A DNA stretch of 64,000 nucleotides, taken from positions 480,953 through 544,952 of the forward strand of contig RQTK01000074.1 of NCBI GenBank assembly GCA_003991915.1, read 5' to 3'. Shown piece after piece: positions 22,361 through 54,830 of this stretch. A model generated the notes under the pieces. It had not been told where the DNA came from and searched no databases. It was given only the letters and a program-made list of their open reading frames with translations. The number at the start of each line of letters is the position of its first letter. Position 1 is the first letter of the stretch. Source of the stretch: Elysia chlorotica. Its lineage: Eukaryota; Mollusca; Gastropoda; Plakobranchidae. Both the position numbers and the translations under genes were made by a program.

Positions 22361-25300
22361 ATGAAGCACCATTTGATCTCAGCTGCTGCTGCCGTTACAG
22401 TTTTCCCTGATACCACTGTTCCTGATGTTGTTGACATGGTGAAATGCAAGATAGCAGAGCTAGAAGCAGAGGTTTGTCAATTGTTGTCCGTTTGAAGTAT
22501 CTGAATAACATTTAGTTCGTCTGAAAGTGAGAAAAAAATTTCCTGGTACAGAAACTATTAAGTGCTTTCAATGTTTAGTTGAATGTCTCTTGAAGGACCA
22601 AGCTGTAATAACTCATATCCTAGATATGAAATGGATTGGAAATAAATTCTTTTCCTGCGCTTGATTTTATTCATCGTTTTTGTGCGTAACACAAATTGAC
22701 AAACCTTTTTCATGTTTTTGATACTGTAGTTTTTTCTTGTAGATTCAATTAGTATTTTCACCATGTCAGGGTTCTGACGATGCATTCTTCATCTGTGATG
22801 TGGGAGACATCATCAAAAAGGACATCAAATGGAGGGAGATGCTTCCTAGGGTCTCTCCCTTCTATGGTAAATATTTTTTACCCTGATAAATCAACAAAAA
22901 GTTATTCCACTTTGTTCCAAGCTTACCATCATTTACGACTTGAATCTGTGCACATCAAAAAATCAATCTTGTTGAAAGCCTCTTTATTTTAAATCCAAAT
23001 ACCATGAATTTGGATTTTATAACGTTTTTTTTCCTCTATTGCGACTTTGTAAGAATTGAGTCAATAAGTAAATTAAGGTAATTTTTAGATATTATTTAAA
23101 AATAATGTCATAATGTAGAGGTTAAGATTGCTAAGTAATTAAACAAAGTAGGATTAGAAAAGAAATGTTCTTTGAACTTAACTATGGCCAAAGTGATCTA
23201 TTGCATATGACTTTGCACAGCCTTTTAGCCTTTTTAATGTCTTAAAATAATAATTAAATTTTGAGCTTTCTTCTAACCCATATCCTAGGGTATAAATTTT
23301 TTTATTTCTGTTCTTGATCTCTTAGTATTAACATGTGTGTTGTTCTTTTGTTAGGTAGAATTGAAAATTGTCTCTTAAATTGTTAAAGCTCTCTGTTGTA
23401 GGAAAAAAGGCTAATTTTGTGTGTATGTGTGTTTTTATAAAATCTTGCTCATTTTTTCTTTCATATTCCTTCTACTTCAGCCGTGAAGTGCAACACAGAT
23501 GAAACTGTCATCAAAACTCTAGTAACCTTAGGTTTAGGCTTTGACTGTGCAAGCAAGGTAAGCACATAAGCATGGGTCATAAATAAATTTTATTAATTAC
23601 ATCTATTTTTATCAATATTCTTCAAAGAATGTTTTAAACTTAATCTATCAAGAGTTGCAGTTTGAATAACTTGTTTTTATTGCACACACAAAAAAAAAGG
23701 TTGACGGGTATAGAGAACTCTACCATTATTTAAGTGGATACAATCTATATGATGTTTCTTATTCAATTTTTATTTCAGGGAGAAATTGCCCAAGTCATGA
23801 AGCACGGAGTGTCACCATCTCGCATTATTTATGCCAATCCATGCAAGCAAAAATCCTTTGTCAAGTATGCAGCCAAACATGGAGTTGATTTAATGACCTT
23901 TGATAATGAGGCTGAGCTGATCAAAATAAAGGATGTTTATCCAGAGGCCAGGTTTGTCCTTTAAATAAGTTTTCTCAGCAATGTGACATTTTTTTTTAGA
24001 AGACTTACCTTCGCCCCTCTCATATCCTGTAAAAAAAAATAGACTGCTTTTTTATTGACGATAAGAATGACTATTTCCCTAAATTTTAATCCTTTCAAAA
24101 CTAGGTCAGAAACCCAAGTGAGTGAGTGGACCTGGAAATATGAAGTTAATTACTAATATTCGGAAAAAAATAACAAATAAACTTTTCCTTCATCAAATCG
24201 GCAATAGTGTTATCCTTGTAATAATTTATCAAGTTTTGCTGGATTTGTGAATTTTAGTACTTCAATGAGGGGGGGATGCGAAAAGGCATATTGTAAAAGC
24301 CTTCTTTGGGTACCTGCTGAACTTAGGGAACTTATTTGTTTTTTATTTTTTGTTTCTTTGTCCAGACTTGTTCTCCGCATTTTGCCAACAACTCAAGTCC
24401 AAGTGCGGTGTCAGCTTGGGAATAAGTTTGGCTGCCACCCAGATAATGCGCTGAAGCTGCTTATGAAAGCACAAGAGCTGAACCTGAATGTCATGGGCAT
24501 TAGGTATAGTGATTTATATGATAGAATAGTGATGATTTTTCTTGAAATATTCAAAGTTAAGCGCCTGTATGTTGAAATATAAGTAAATCTACAGGTTGAC
24601 CTGTCCTTTTTGAATTTTGCAGAAAGAATTTATTTCAAATAAAAAAAAAATGCTAAGCTTTTTATTTCGTCAAAAGAAAGATTATTATTTAGATAAAGTG
24701 GAAAATTGTTTGCTTTAAATTGCAGCTTCCATGTTGGTAGCGGTGTTGAGGAGGCGAAAGCTTTTTCCTGTGCTGTCCACCAAGCAAGAGATGTTTGGGA
24801 CTTGGCTCTTGATATGGGCTTTAACATGACTCTGCTTGATGTTGGTGGTGGATTCCCAGGCCAAAAGTCAGCCCCCATTACTTTTGAAGAGGTACGTTCA
24901 GGAATTGGAGCTTTACCACAGTACCTTATGGGAAACCAAAGTTGAAATAGTTGTTTGATGTTCTAAGTCAAGCTGTTGAGATAGCTTATATATACACATG
25001 TGAGATTTTTCAATGTGTTTTAAATTTTTGACAATCCATACTATATAAAAAAATTAAGTGCTCATTGTGGGCTCCCCGTCTCGAATTTGGCCCATCACCA
25101 CAGACTTCCTCAATGGCTTGAAAGTTACAAAGCATTTTTTTTATAAACCCCAGCTTCTATAAAAGTGGCAAGGATTATTGTAGGAATCATTGAATGCACA
25201 TGATTTGTTTCCTACACAGTAATAAGGTGAATGCAACAGATATTATTATTAAACGAATGAATGTTGACATGCAATGGTGGTATAATCCATTTTCCCTCTT

Positions 25301-27210
25301 GTTTTCAGATAGCCATTGTGCTGAATGATGCCCTGGACTATTACTTTCCCAAAAGTTCTGGAGTCGAAATAATTGCTGAGCCAGGCAGATATTACGTTGC
25401 TTCTGCATTCACCCTGACTTGTAACATCATTGCCAAGCGCACAGTGGCTCGTGACAAGTCGGAGGATGGTAAGCGTGCTGTTTTAAATCATGTCGTGCTT
25501 TGAAGGCCACCCGACAGCCAGATGACCAGTCTGGGTCTGGCACAAATGACTTGGTGTGAAAAAATGGGGTCTGGCAGTTCTGAGTGTTGCTTTGTATCAC
25601 TGGTATTTTCTTTTTAATGTGGGAGGAGTAAAGGAAAAGCCAGTTGTTACTTTCTTTCCTGCAGGTGATCACAATTAAACTTGGTTAATTTTAAAATGAG
25701 GGTTAAAATTTAATTGACTCTGTACTGCTATTATTTTGGGCTTCATATATTTAGACACTATTAAATGTTTTGGGCATACATTATAAGAGGCAATTTGATT
25801 ATGAATTCAGTCATTGAGTTTATTGTTGAAAAGACCACTGTTAGTTTTTAAAAAAAGATTTCTATTCTATACTAAGATGTCAAGCTTAAATTTCTGATTT
25901 TAATTCTCTTAACTTTAACTTATCTCATCAGATGCCTTCATAGTTGGTTCCCCTGACGGCCACAATAAGCAAAATCTGTCGCTAAACGACGAGCCATCTC
26001 ACATGTACTATCTGAATGATGGCGTGTATGGCTCGTTCAACAGCCTCATGTACGATCATGCTAAAGTGGAACCCTGTGTTTTCAATGTAAGTTTTACTCT
26101 AAGCTGCACTAGTTTTGATTAGGACAAATTAACCAAAGAATGTTTTACTGCATTAAATTATTGGACTGAAAGAAGTAATTTGAAAATAAAACAACTTTTT
26201 TTAGTTTACATGTGTATGAAATAAGCCCAGTAAGGTATTGTTTAAGAATTACATGGTGTCTATGAATTTACGCATATTCTCTACTAAAGAAGTACAGGTT
26301 TTGAGTGAAATATACCAATGTGAAAAGTAATTTTTAAAAATCAATTTCAGTGAGACTTTATTGACTGAACTCTGACTACTAATTGGTAAAAATGTCTGAA
26401 TATTTTTAGGATTTTCTATTTTATTTAAAACATTTTTTTCTTTTTTTCAGGATTCCCTGTACTCATTCACCTCTTCAGTGTGGGGTCCGACTTGTGATGG
26501 TCTAGACTGTATCATGCAGGAGTGCCGCCTGCCTGAGATGGAGGTCGGTCAGTGGATGTACTTCCTTGAGATGGGAGCCTACACCCTGTGTGCTGGCTCG
26601 ACTTTTAATGGCATTCCTCGCCCAAACTGCCTCTATGTCTGTGCTTCTCAGCTGTGGTGAGTTTTTGAGAATCATTTTAAATTGCTAACTGGAGATATTA
26701 CATCTAAAGTATGATATTTTCCTTCTTTTGACATTGATAAGACACTCAAATTTACAGAGATCTCATCCATGATACTGTCCAAAATTTAAAATTCTTGAAT
26801 TGTTACATCTATAAAAAAAAATGTTTCATGTAATTTTGCGTTATGAAATTGTCTCTCCATTTATATTTCTAGTAACCTTTCCGCATCATCACTCTCATTT
26901 ACATTTGGACAATTGTAATTATTTTGCTGTGGATCAAGAACATTCAAGCATTATATATATATATATAAATATCGTATGACCATGAATTCTCCTATTTAAA
27001 AGATTGGTATAATGTCTCTCGTAGAACTAACCCCCACCCATCTCATATGTTGTTCTAAAAAATGTGTATTTATTTGCCCACTTTTTCAGGACAATGCTGT
27101 ACCCTGAGGAAGTGTCTGAGAAAAGGAGATGCAGTAAACCCTCTGTCGATCTACAAGAGGCATTGGGAACCATCAGCTGCTGCACTGATCAAGAGCTGCT
27201 CCTCTGCTAA
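22361..27210 (+). CDS. ODC1: Ornithine decarboxylase, complete, 10 coding exons
   Basis: A PLP-dependent enzyme that makes putrescine from ornithine, the first committed step of polyamine synthesis; a cytosolic homodimer. Exons: 22361-22471, 22770-22866, 23481-23557, 23779-23951, 24366-24503, 24726-24891, 25309-25468, 25932-26086, 26451-26656, 27090-27210. They sum to 1404 nt (467 aa; vertebrate ODC is about 461), all GT-AG and phase-consistent. Key residues: PLP lysine in [49 protein letters not shown] and the catalytic cysteine in WGPTCDGLD. These make it an active enzyme rather than an antizyme inhibitor, which lacks the PLP lysine. The C-terminus ends ELLLC and does not resemble the vertebrate degron. 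The 5' UTR exon begins at 22302. The ATG has A at -3. The leader carries a polyamine-type uCC. Confidence 0.95.
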
Positions 27211-28165
27211 ACTTTTCCTCATTTAATCCTTCCACCTTCTGGGACACATGAATGTGAATTAGTATAGTGCAGTCATTGTTGTGTTTATTTGCTGCTATAT
27301 GCATGTTCTGTTATTAAGAAAATAAACAGTTTCACCCTACTGGCATAACCAGAAAACAATAATACACCACTAAAGTACATCACTAGTCATTTCTAATGCC
27401 ATTTTAAATGATTTTATTTTTTGCATTTCCTCTATCACTTTGGCATTAAAGGTAATAATTTTTTTGAAAATATTTTTGTGATTTATACAAGATCTTATCA
27501 GACATTTATTTACCATTAAAAAGGCAAAAACACCATTATGGGACCAAATATCCCTCATCAGTCTTGACAAGTTTAGACTAATTTATTATGCATTTCAACC
27601 AGTTTAAAATGATACTTATGTGATGTGTGTATCATTCTTTTTTCTTTCTACTTTCAATTTTATATTTATTCTATGTTTGAAATCGTATTTAGCTTGCAAT
27701 TTTCTTATTGAGTTTACCAAAGAGCTTCATGGAATTTTTTCTCCTTTTCGTTTCTTGCCTTCCTTTTTTTGGGGACAGGGGGTTATGTTGGTCGTTGTTT
27801 TTTAATTACTATCTCTTTCTACAAATAGTTGGTACCCATATTTATTTTGTTTTACAAGTTTGGTGTTGGTTCATAGAGATTTTTTGACACAATGTTGTGT
27901 AATGTTTTTATGTACTTTATGACCAGCCCTGTCATCGCTGGTCAAGTCCATCCTCGAGTTAGTTAAACGTTCAGAAGGTGTGAAAAACTGTTCCTAAGAC
28001 AAAGTGTTGAATAAGTTGGGGTTGTACAAACAATCAGAAGCGTCTGCTCTGTTCAGATTTGGCCACATTTTATGTTGTTGTTTGTAATTTATTTTGTCCC
28101 CTTTTAAATTGTGACCTGTGCAGTAGTCATCTTCGTCGATAATAAAGTGTGAAGAATTTAGTATT
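27211..28165 (+). other. ODC 3' UTR with two polyadenylation signals
   Basis: AATAAA occurs at 27321-27326 (about 110 bases after the stop) and at 28141-28146 (about 930 bases after). The two could give short and long 3' UTRs. No other gene is visible here. Confidence 0.55.
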
Positions 28166-28569
28166 TTGTTCCTGTTTTTATTTTACAGACTGATATAAAA
28201 CTTCCTCAGCTGATGATTTGTTCTTTAAAGTTTGCAAAATCCTTTTAGAAGTTAGATGTCATCGTACAATGTATTTGTGGACTGTTCACTGCCTCTTCCT
28301 TGCCTGCTTTAAGTTCTCAAATTACAAGAGACGCAAACAAGTGTAAAGTTAAAAATCACAGCAGCAGTCCGCCCTCGGCATGCCCACTTTTGCCTTGTCC
28401 TAAGCAGTTCTCACCTGGCTGCTGGTGAGACGACTCATCTGCTTTTGATTATACAGTTTGAATCCAAAATTCAATTAATAACCCAAGTTTAGGACCACTG
28501 AGACATAACGAAAAATTATTTTTTAGCTCATCGGGAATCTCCACTATGATCAAAACTCTGCACTGTGAG
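28166..28569. other. Intergenic spacer, nothing recognised
   Basis: AT-rich unique-looking sequence with no conserved frame. Confidence 0.4.
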
Positions 28570-28594
28570 AAAGCCAAGAAGTGTGTCTATTCTG

Positions 28595-28638
<44 letters not shown>

Positions 28639-29030
28639 TCTCTAAATTTCTTCCCCCTAGATTTTGACACATGATTGATACCTCTAGAATTTCTGCATTG
28701 GTTATTATTAATTTGATAATCACTACTACTAGTCCTACTACTGCTGCTGCTGCTACTACTACCACTACTACTACTAGTACTACCGTCATCACCACCACCA
28801 CATCCAAGAAGAAAAGAAAAAAAAAAAGGACGAGGACAAGAAGAACAAGAAGTCGAAGAAATGAAAGAATACTAAAAACATTAATATATAGTCAATAGAA
28901 AAGGAAGAAGATTAAGAACAATTGGATGAAATAGAAAATTAAAAGAAGATAAAGTAGGAGAACAACAACATAACATTAACAAAAAGTAGAATTAGGAGAA
29001 GAAGATATATAAGGTGGAGGAGAAACATGT
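28570..29030. repeat. 461-bp dispersed repeat, copy 1
   Basis: Begins AAAGCCAAGAAGTGTGTC, contains a CT microsatellite (about 28598-28634), an (ACT)/(GCT) triplet tract (about 28732-28805) and a purine-rich tail, and ends GGAGGAGAAACATGT. It is almost collinear with 30895-31355 over the whole length. Confidence 0.9.
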
Positions 29031-29740
29031 GCTACGCTGCTCTAACATTGTAACAATAACAAATATATCGATGTCCATGAAATCCCAGAAGGAGAAAATA
29101 CTCGGAGTGCGAATGAGATGTCATGTGTATGGCACCTTTCTAGTGAACTTAAATGTGCAACACAATTTGAAAACAAGAGACTTTCCGCGAACACATGACT
29201 TTTGCCATGTGGTTACCTTAGATTGAATGGACTGCCAGGTTGGAATCTCATAAACTTTTCCCATTACGCCGCACCACACATGTTGTGCAGGTTGATATGT
29301 TGAGTAAAAAGTCCACTATTCAACTTTTGAAAATGTTGAATGGTAGTTTTTGGTACAAGCACAAATTGATCACATCAACCGCTAATAGCGTGAGTGGACA
29401 TTAAAAAAGATATATCTGCAGTTATGGTAACATTTGAGATGACAGCATAAAAAGGTTCTATATGAACAGAAGAACCATCAAAATAGTGAGCAGATTGGCA
29501 GTCCGGTTGTAAAATAAAAGAAACATGATTAATAAATATCTTGATCGCCATTCCTTAACAGTCCAAACATTGAATTGCGTTTTGCTCTTCATGGCGCAAA
29601 AAGTAGTTATAATGTACATGTATAACTTTTGTAAAGTCACCTTGAGATACGCTTCAACAGTGCCTCAAAAGCAGTAAGCAGCAATAAACTTTTTCCTAAG
29701 AGGAAGATAAGCAGGAGAAACTAGTGTATGCCTCGGTGGT
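29031..29740. other. Spacer between repeat copies, no gene recognised
   Basis: Only short chance frames; no conserved protein or RNA recognised. Confidence 0.4.
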
Positions 29741-30290
29741 TGTAGTAGGAAGACCAGCAGGGGAAGGTGCATCAGGAGGAAGAGGAAAAGCACCAGGACG
29801 GGGAGCTAAAGTAAGACAAGGAGCAGGGAGAGGAACAATAGGAAGAGCGGTGGCAGAAGGAGATGGAGGGGGAGGAAAGCAACTAAAGGAGTAGGAACAG
29901 CTGGTTGAGGATGAGGAGTTAGAGGAGGAACAGGAGCAGCAGTGACAGCAGGGCGGGGTGCAGACGGAAGAAGAGTAGGAGATGTAGCCTAATTGTATGC
30001 GGAAACAGACGGGGGGGGGGGGGGGGGCGAAAGCAGAAGAGTAGGGGGAGGAGGAACAGCAGCAGGAGCAGGTGATACATAGGAGGAAGGAGGAGGTGCA
30101 GGAGAAACTTAAGATGAACAGGAGGGGGAGCAGGTGCAGGTGGAGGAGGACATGCAGAAAGAGCAGGAGGTAGGAAGAGCAAAAGGAGGAGGAGCAGGAA
30201 CTAATAACCTACTATACCTTTGAAACAGAGAGAGAGAGAGAAAGGAGGGGGTGGGACGAGGGAGAGAAAGAAACAGAAAGAGAGAGAGAG
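29741..30290. repeat. Purine-rich GGA/GCA tract with poly-G
   Basis: About 500 bases are dominated by G and A on the + strand (GGAGGAGCAGG-type units), with about 18 consecutive G at 30010-30027 and GA dinucleotides at the end. No convincing protein is encoded; the minus strand gives only low-complexity Leu/Pro. Confidence 0.7.
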
Positions 30291-30894
30291 AGAGTACATG
30301 TATTTACATTGCCGAGGCTTATTTATGTGTATACGGGTGTTTTTCAATCATGAATGGATGTATTCAATTTCAAGGAAACCATATGGTTCAGAATTTATTT
30401 TTTTTTTTACAAAAAAACCCAATAAATTATTTGAAAAACAAATAAAACAGATAGGGGTATAAAACAAATTGAGGAATACATAAGGGTTTTTGTCCTAAAT
30501 TTACCACCATTTGACAAATTACGCAGATTTTTTCAAAGCCAGGGTGTTTTTCACCCACAAGATGCGGTGAAGGTTAAAAACAATACCAAACTGTGAAGAA
30601 CGGCAAATAATTAATATTTCGGGCCTACATGTAGATCTACCACAGACTATGACTTCAAACTAAGAAAGAGAGGGTTGGGCCAAAGAGTATGTGAAATCAA
30701 CAGGCTGTTTCAGGCCTCAAATATACTGAGAGCCAATAGAAGACAACACACGGAGGCAAAACGCCAACCACTTCTGAAATTCAAACGAAATAGACAGGTG
30801 GCGGATTGTCTGTATATAGTGCGCCCGACTTGGAGTCAACCGACTAAGGATATTCGGACTAAAAAGGTGCATGCAGCTGTCAAATGAGACCAAT
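30291..30894. other. Spacer, no gene recognised
   Basis: Short frames only; nothing conserved recognised. Confidence 0.4.
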
Positions 30895-30919
30895 AAAGCC
30901 AAGAAGTGTGTCTATTCTG

Positions 30920-30963
<44 letters not shown>

Positions 30964-31355
30964 TCTCTAAATTTCTTCCCCCTAGATTTTGACACATGAT
31001 TGATACCTTTAGAATTTCTGCATTGGTTATTATTAATTTGATAATCACTACTACTAGTCCTACTACTGCTGCTGCTGCTACTACTACTACTACTACTACT
31101 AGTAGTACCATCATCACCACCACCACTTCCAAGAAGAAAAGAAAAAAAAAAGGACGAGGACAAGAAGAACAAGAAGTCGAAGAAATGAAAGAATACTAAA
31201 AACATTAATATATAGTCAATAGAAAAGGAAGAAGATTAAGAACAAGTGGACGAAATAGAAAATTAAAAGAAGATAAAATAGGAGAACAACAACAATAACA
31301 TTAACAATAAGTAGAATTAGGAGAATAAGATATATAAGGTGGAGGAGAAACATGT
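30895..31355. repeat. 461-bp dispersed repeat, copy 2
   Basis: Second, nearly identical copy of 28570-29030 in the same orientation, with the same internal CT and ACT/GCT tracts. The sequence on both sides of the two copies is different. Confidence 0.9.
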
Positions 31356-31419
31356 ATCCCTTCAACTGATCAGTTTGAAGGCAACAGATGGAATTCATGT
31401 ACCCTTGTAAGATGGGTGT

Positions 31420-31570
31420 GCTTGTATGTACATATTTAACGGGTATAAAGGTGTACGGACATATTTAAAGAGCGTATGTGCATATTTAAAGGGTGTATGT
31501 GCATATTTAAATGGTGTATGTGCATATTTAAAGGGTGTATGTACATATTTAAATGGTGTATGTACATACA
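31420..31570. repeat. Minisatellite of about 21 bp
   Basis: About seven units of the form GGGTGTATGTGCATATTTAAA with small variations. Confidence 0.85.
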
Positions 31571-31775
31571 TGTATTTAAAAACATAGGGGAGAGAGACTA
31601 TGATTGCTCAGCAAATGGAGGTACAGGCCTTCTGAATTAGCTACGTGCCACACATAATGACAACAAACCTTGAACCCAACCAACATTTTAAAATGAACAA
31701 CTGGGATGAATACTTAACCTATTTCGTTCCTTGATCCTTTGAATAAAGCATTATTACTTCTTCTTCTTTTTTTTT

Positions 31776-32155
31776 AGACCAAATTGCACTTGAGTGACCT
31801 TCATTATTTGCCCAGTATCAAATTTTAAGCATTTTTACTTTTTTTTTTCTACACCAAATTGCATTTGAGTGACCTCCATTATTTGCCCAGTATCATTTTT
31901 TAAGCATTCTTTTTTTTTTTTCTTTTTAGACCCAATAACATTTGAGTGATCTCCATTATTTGCCAAGTATCAATTTTTTAAAGCATTCTTTCTCTTTTTT
32001 TTTAAAGACCAAATTGCATTTGAGTGACCTCCATCATTAGCCCAGAAGGCCTATCAATTTCTTAAGCATTCTAACTTAAAAAAAAAATTTTTTTTAGACT
32101 GAATTGCATTTGATTGACATCCACTATTTGCCCAGCATCATTTTTCATGCTTTGT
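31776..32155. repeat. Five-copy tandem repeat of about 76 bp
   Basis: Units begin AGACCAAATTGCATTTGAGT and contain CTCCATTATTTGCCCAGTAT then TTTAAGCATTCTT plus a variable T-run. Copies start near 31777, 31851, 31928, 32006 and 32096; the last is the most diverged. Confidence 0.85.
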
Positions 32156-32795
32156 GTGGAAGTTGACAAGATTTGTTATACTTGCTAGAAGAATCTGTTC
32201 ATTTAAAAGGACAACCACTAAGTAATTTGTCACCACAATTGTACATATGTAATATCCAGTCCTATATCATTTCTAATTAATTCTCTAGATATTTAGTACT
32301 TTCAAAGAGGAATTCATAAACACATAAATTATTATAATAAAATATGCAGAATAGGCTGCTATTAGTATGTATGAGTAAAAGAAAACAATACTTTTCAGGA
32401 TAACAATAATTTATTTCACTATTTGATAGGGATTGCAGACAATACAACACATAGGGGAAAGAGAAACAACACACTTAGTATAATACTACAGACAACAATG
32501 AGATTGGCCAGTAGTTTATGCACATAGAGCTAACCACTAACGTTAGAGTATTAATTCATAGGTGGACCAATTTTGTAATAAGTAGTGCAGTTTAACTAAA
32601 AATGTATAAACGTAGAAAACATTACATTTACAGGGCAGATATGCACATCATTTCAACTTTGGCAATCATTATTGACATAAAATGACTTCCTTATTCAACA
32701 CTCTTGCTTTTCTTCATTCATAATTAAACAACAAATTGTACGAATGAAACTACCCCTATCAAACATGCCTAATATTGATAAATCACTGTGATAGC
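32156..32795. other. AT-rich spacer, no gene recognised
   Basis: No conserved frame. It could include distal 3' UTR of EFR3 on the minus strand, but no evidence fixes that end. Confidence 0.35.
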
Positions 32796-32998
32796 ACCTT
32801 CACTCTACCAGTAACACAACAGCGTCACTCTATCAATAACACATTCACTCTACCAGTAACACAACACCTTCACTCTACCAATAACACCTACACTCTACCA
32901 GTAACACAAGACCTTCACTCTACCAATTACACCTACACTCTACCAGTAACACAAGACCTTCACTCTACCAATAACAGCTTCACTCTACCAGTAACACC
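32796..32998. repeat. Minisatellite built on CTTCACTCTACCAGTAACAC
   Basis: About ten units of roughly 18-24 bp alternating CCAGTAACACAA and CCAATAACAC. One + frame stays open across the array and reads repeated FTLPVT / LHSTNN. I regard this as a repeat rather than a gene. Confidence 0.85.
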
Positions 32999-33176
32999 GT
33001 CTCCAACACTGGTCCAGCCAGGGGCCACCAATTTTTGTCCATTGTCCTGGGATCTCTTCTTGATAAATGTATCTTCCATAGAAGCAAACATGACAAGAAT
33101 CATGCTGGTGCTCCACTTGCATTTATCACATTTGTAGTAGCAAATAAATGTAGGCTCTGATTCACTGCGTTTGGAT

Positions 33177-33198
33177 CATCATCTTCATCATCACCATT

Positions 33199-33256
<58 letters not shown>
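33177..33256. repeat. (ATC)n microsatellite
   Basis: About 80 bp of CAT/ATC units, read as poly-Asp or poly-Met on the minus strand. Confidence 0.95.
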
Positions 33257-33257
<1 letters not shown>

Positions 33258-34524
33258 GTTGGCTTGTAGGTGGTGTCTGACGTAGCCTCCCGTACAATCT
33301 GCTTGAAGAGCTCTCTGTCTTGAGCGATCCTTCCTGCCTCGCATTGGGTCACAGGCAAAACTAATCATGCCCAAGAGGGTCACATTTCTGATTACTCAAC
33401 ATACTTCATTTATTTACCAAGCATTTTGAAAGAAATCTAGTTTCAGTCAGCTGTCAGAGATGTCACTACAGTCACAATCTAGTACTGTAGTAGATCATGA
33501 TCCATCAGAGGAAAGGTAAAAAAACAGCAATTTTTGGTCTCACTTTAAAGCTTCGTTTTAGTACATATACACTCTGCTGACAATTTACTCCATGTGAAGA
33601 AACAAAGATAAAAACTAATTTAAAATTTATAACTGTAAATTCATCTTTTTCTTCATATACTGTAATCAAAAAGTATTTTAGGGAAAATAAAAGACATATT
33701 TTTACTATCAACTTCAATCATTTTTGAGAATAAAATTGAAAACCTTAACTGTATATCCTTTTTAATACAAATGCATAAAAACATGCAAAAAAAATAAACC
33801 CATTTTGTTGTAAATCACATTTACATGTTTTAATCAATATTTAAATGGAGATTACAGTAAGACTAAGAAAACGTCTCCTTTGAAAAATGCCTTAAAACTG
33901 ACAAATATATGGCATCCCTTCAAAAATATTCAAAACAAATATGCAAGTTTATACATGAAATCACAGGTATCAGCATGACTTTGTATAGCTGATGGTACAA
34001 ACAAGAGTATTGATGAAACTAAGTATCTAGACTTTGCCATACAATATCCAATTTTTTGAGTTGGCTTAAGTATAAACTATAATGAATAGATGATATAACT
34101 TTAATAATACAGCATAAGTTTTTAATCGCTCATATTGTACTTAAGTAGCTTCCTTAAGAGAGCGTCCATATTGCCTGACACAAAATTATTTAAAGTACTT
34201 AAGAGGACTCATGGCTACAAAGCTAGTACCTCAATACATTTACACCATATAGCCTACATTAGCTATACTTTTTTTTATATATATACAGAATTAGAAACTT
34301 AATAACCCAAAAGATAGTAATACTTCATCAATGACCAAGCAAATACTGAACAAGAAGGATTCTAATTCTATGCAATGAATTCTCCCACTTCCTAAGTTTC
34401 AGTGTAAGAAAATTAAAATTTCATCAAAGCAACTAAAAACAAAAATTATTAGGTTAAGCATCATCCCAACTTTCAAAAGTAATAAGATCCTTTACATTTC
34501 AAAGTCTAAAAAACACTTGAGCTT
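33257..34524 (-). other. Probable EFR3 3' UTR and downstream flank
   Basis: No coding exon seen. On the minus strand this lies directly after the EFR3 stop. An AATAAA on that strand at 33414-33409 is one candidate cleavage signal, about 1.1 kb from the stop. Confidence 0.4.

Positions 34525-54830
<20,306 letters not shown>

Noticed and set aside
24247..24582. 111-codon + frame across an ODC exon
   Set aside because: It includes intron on both sides of exon 24366-24503; only the exon part is coding.
22361..27210. Antizyme inhibitor considered instead of ODC, because the leader has an AZIN-type uCC
   Set aside because: The PLP lysine (PFYAVKCN) and catalytic Cys-Asp (GPTCDG) are present, and antizyme inhibitors lack the PLP lysine.
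30836..31132. Frames reading Val/Ala/Ser-rich then repeated Arg-Glu residues (also 28550-28807)
   Set aside because: They come from the CT and ACT/GCT microsatellites inside the duplicated 461-bp repeat, not from a gene.
33100..33383. Poly-Asp and poly-Met frames on the minus strand
   Set aside because: Translation of the (ATC)n microsatellite.
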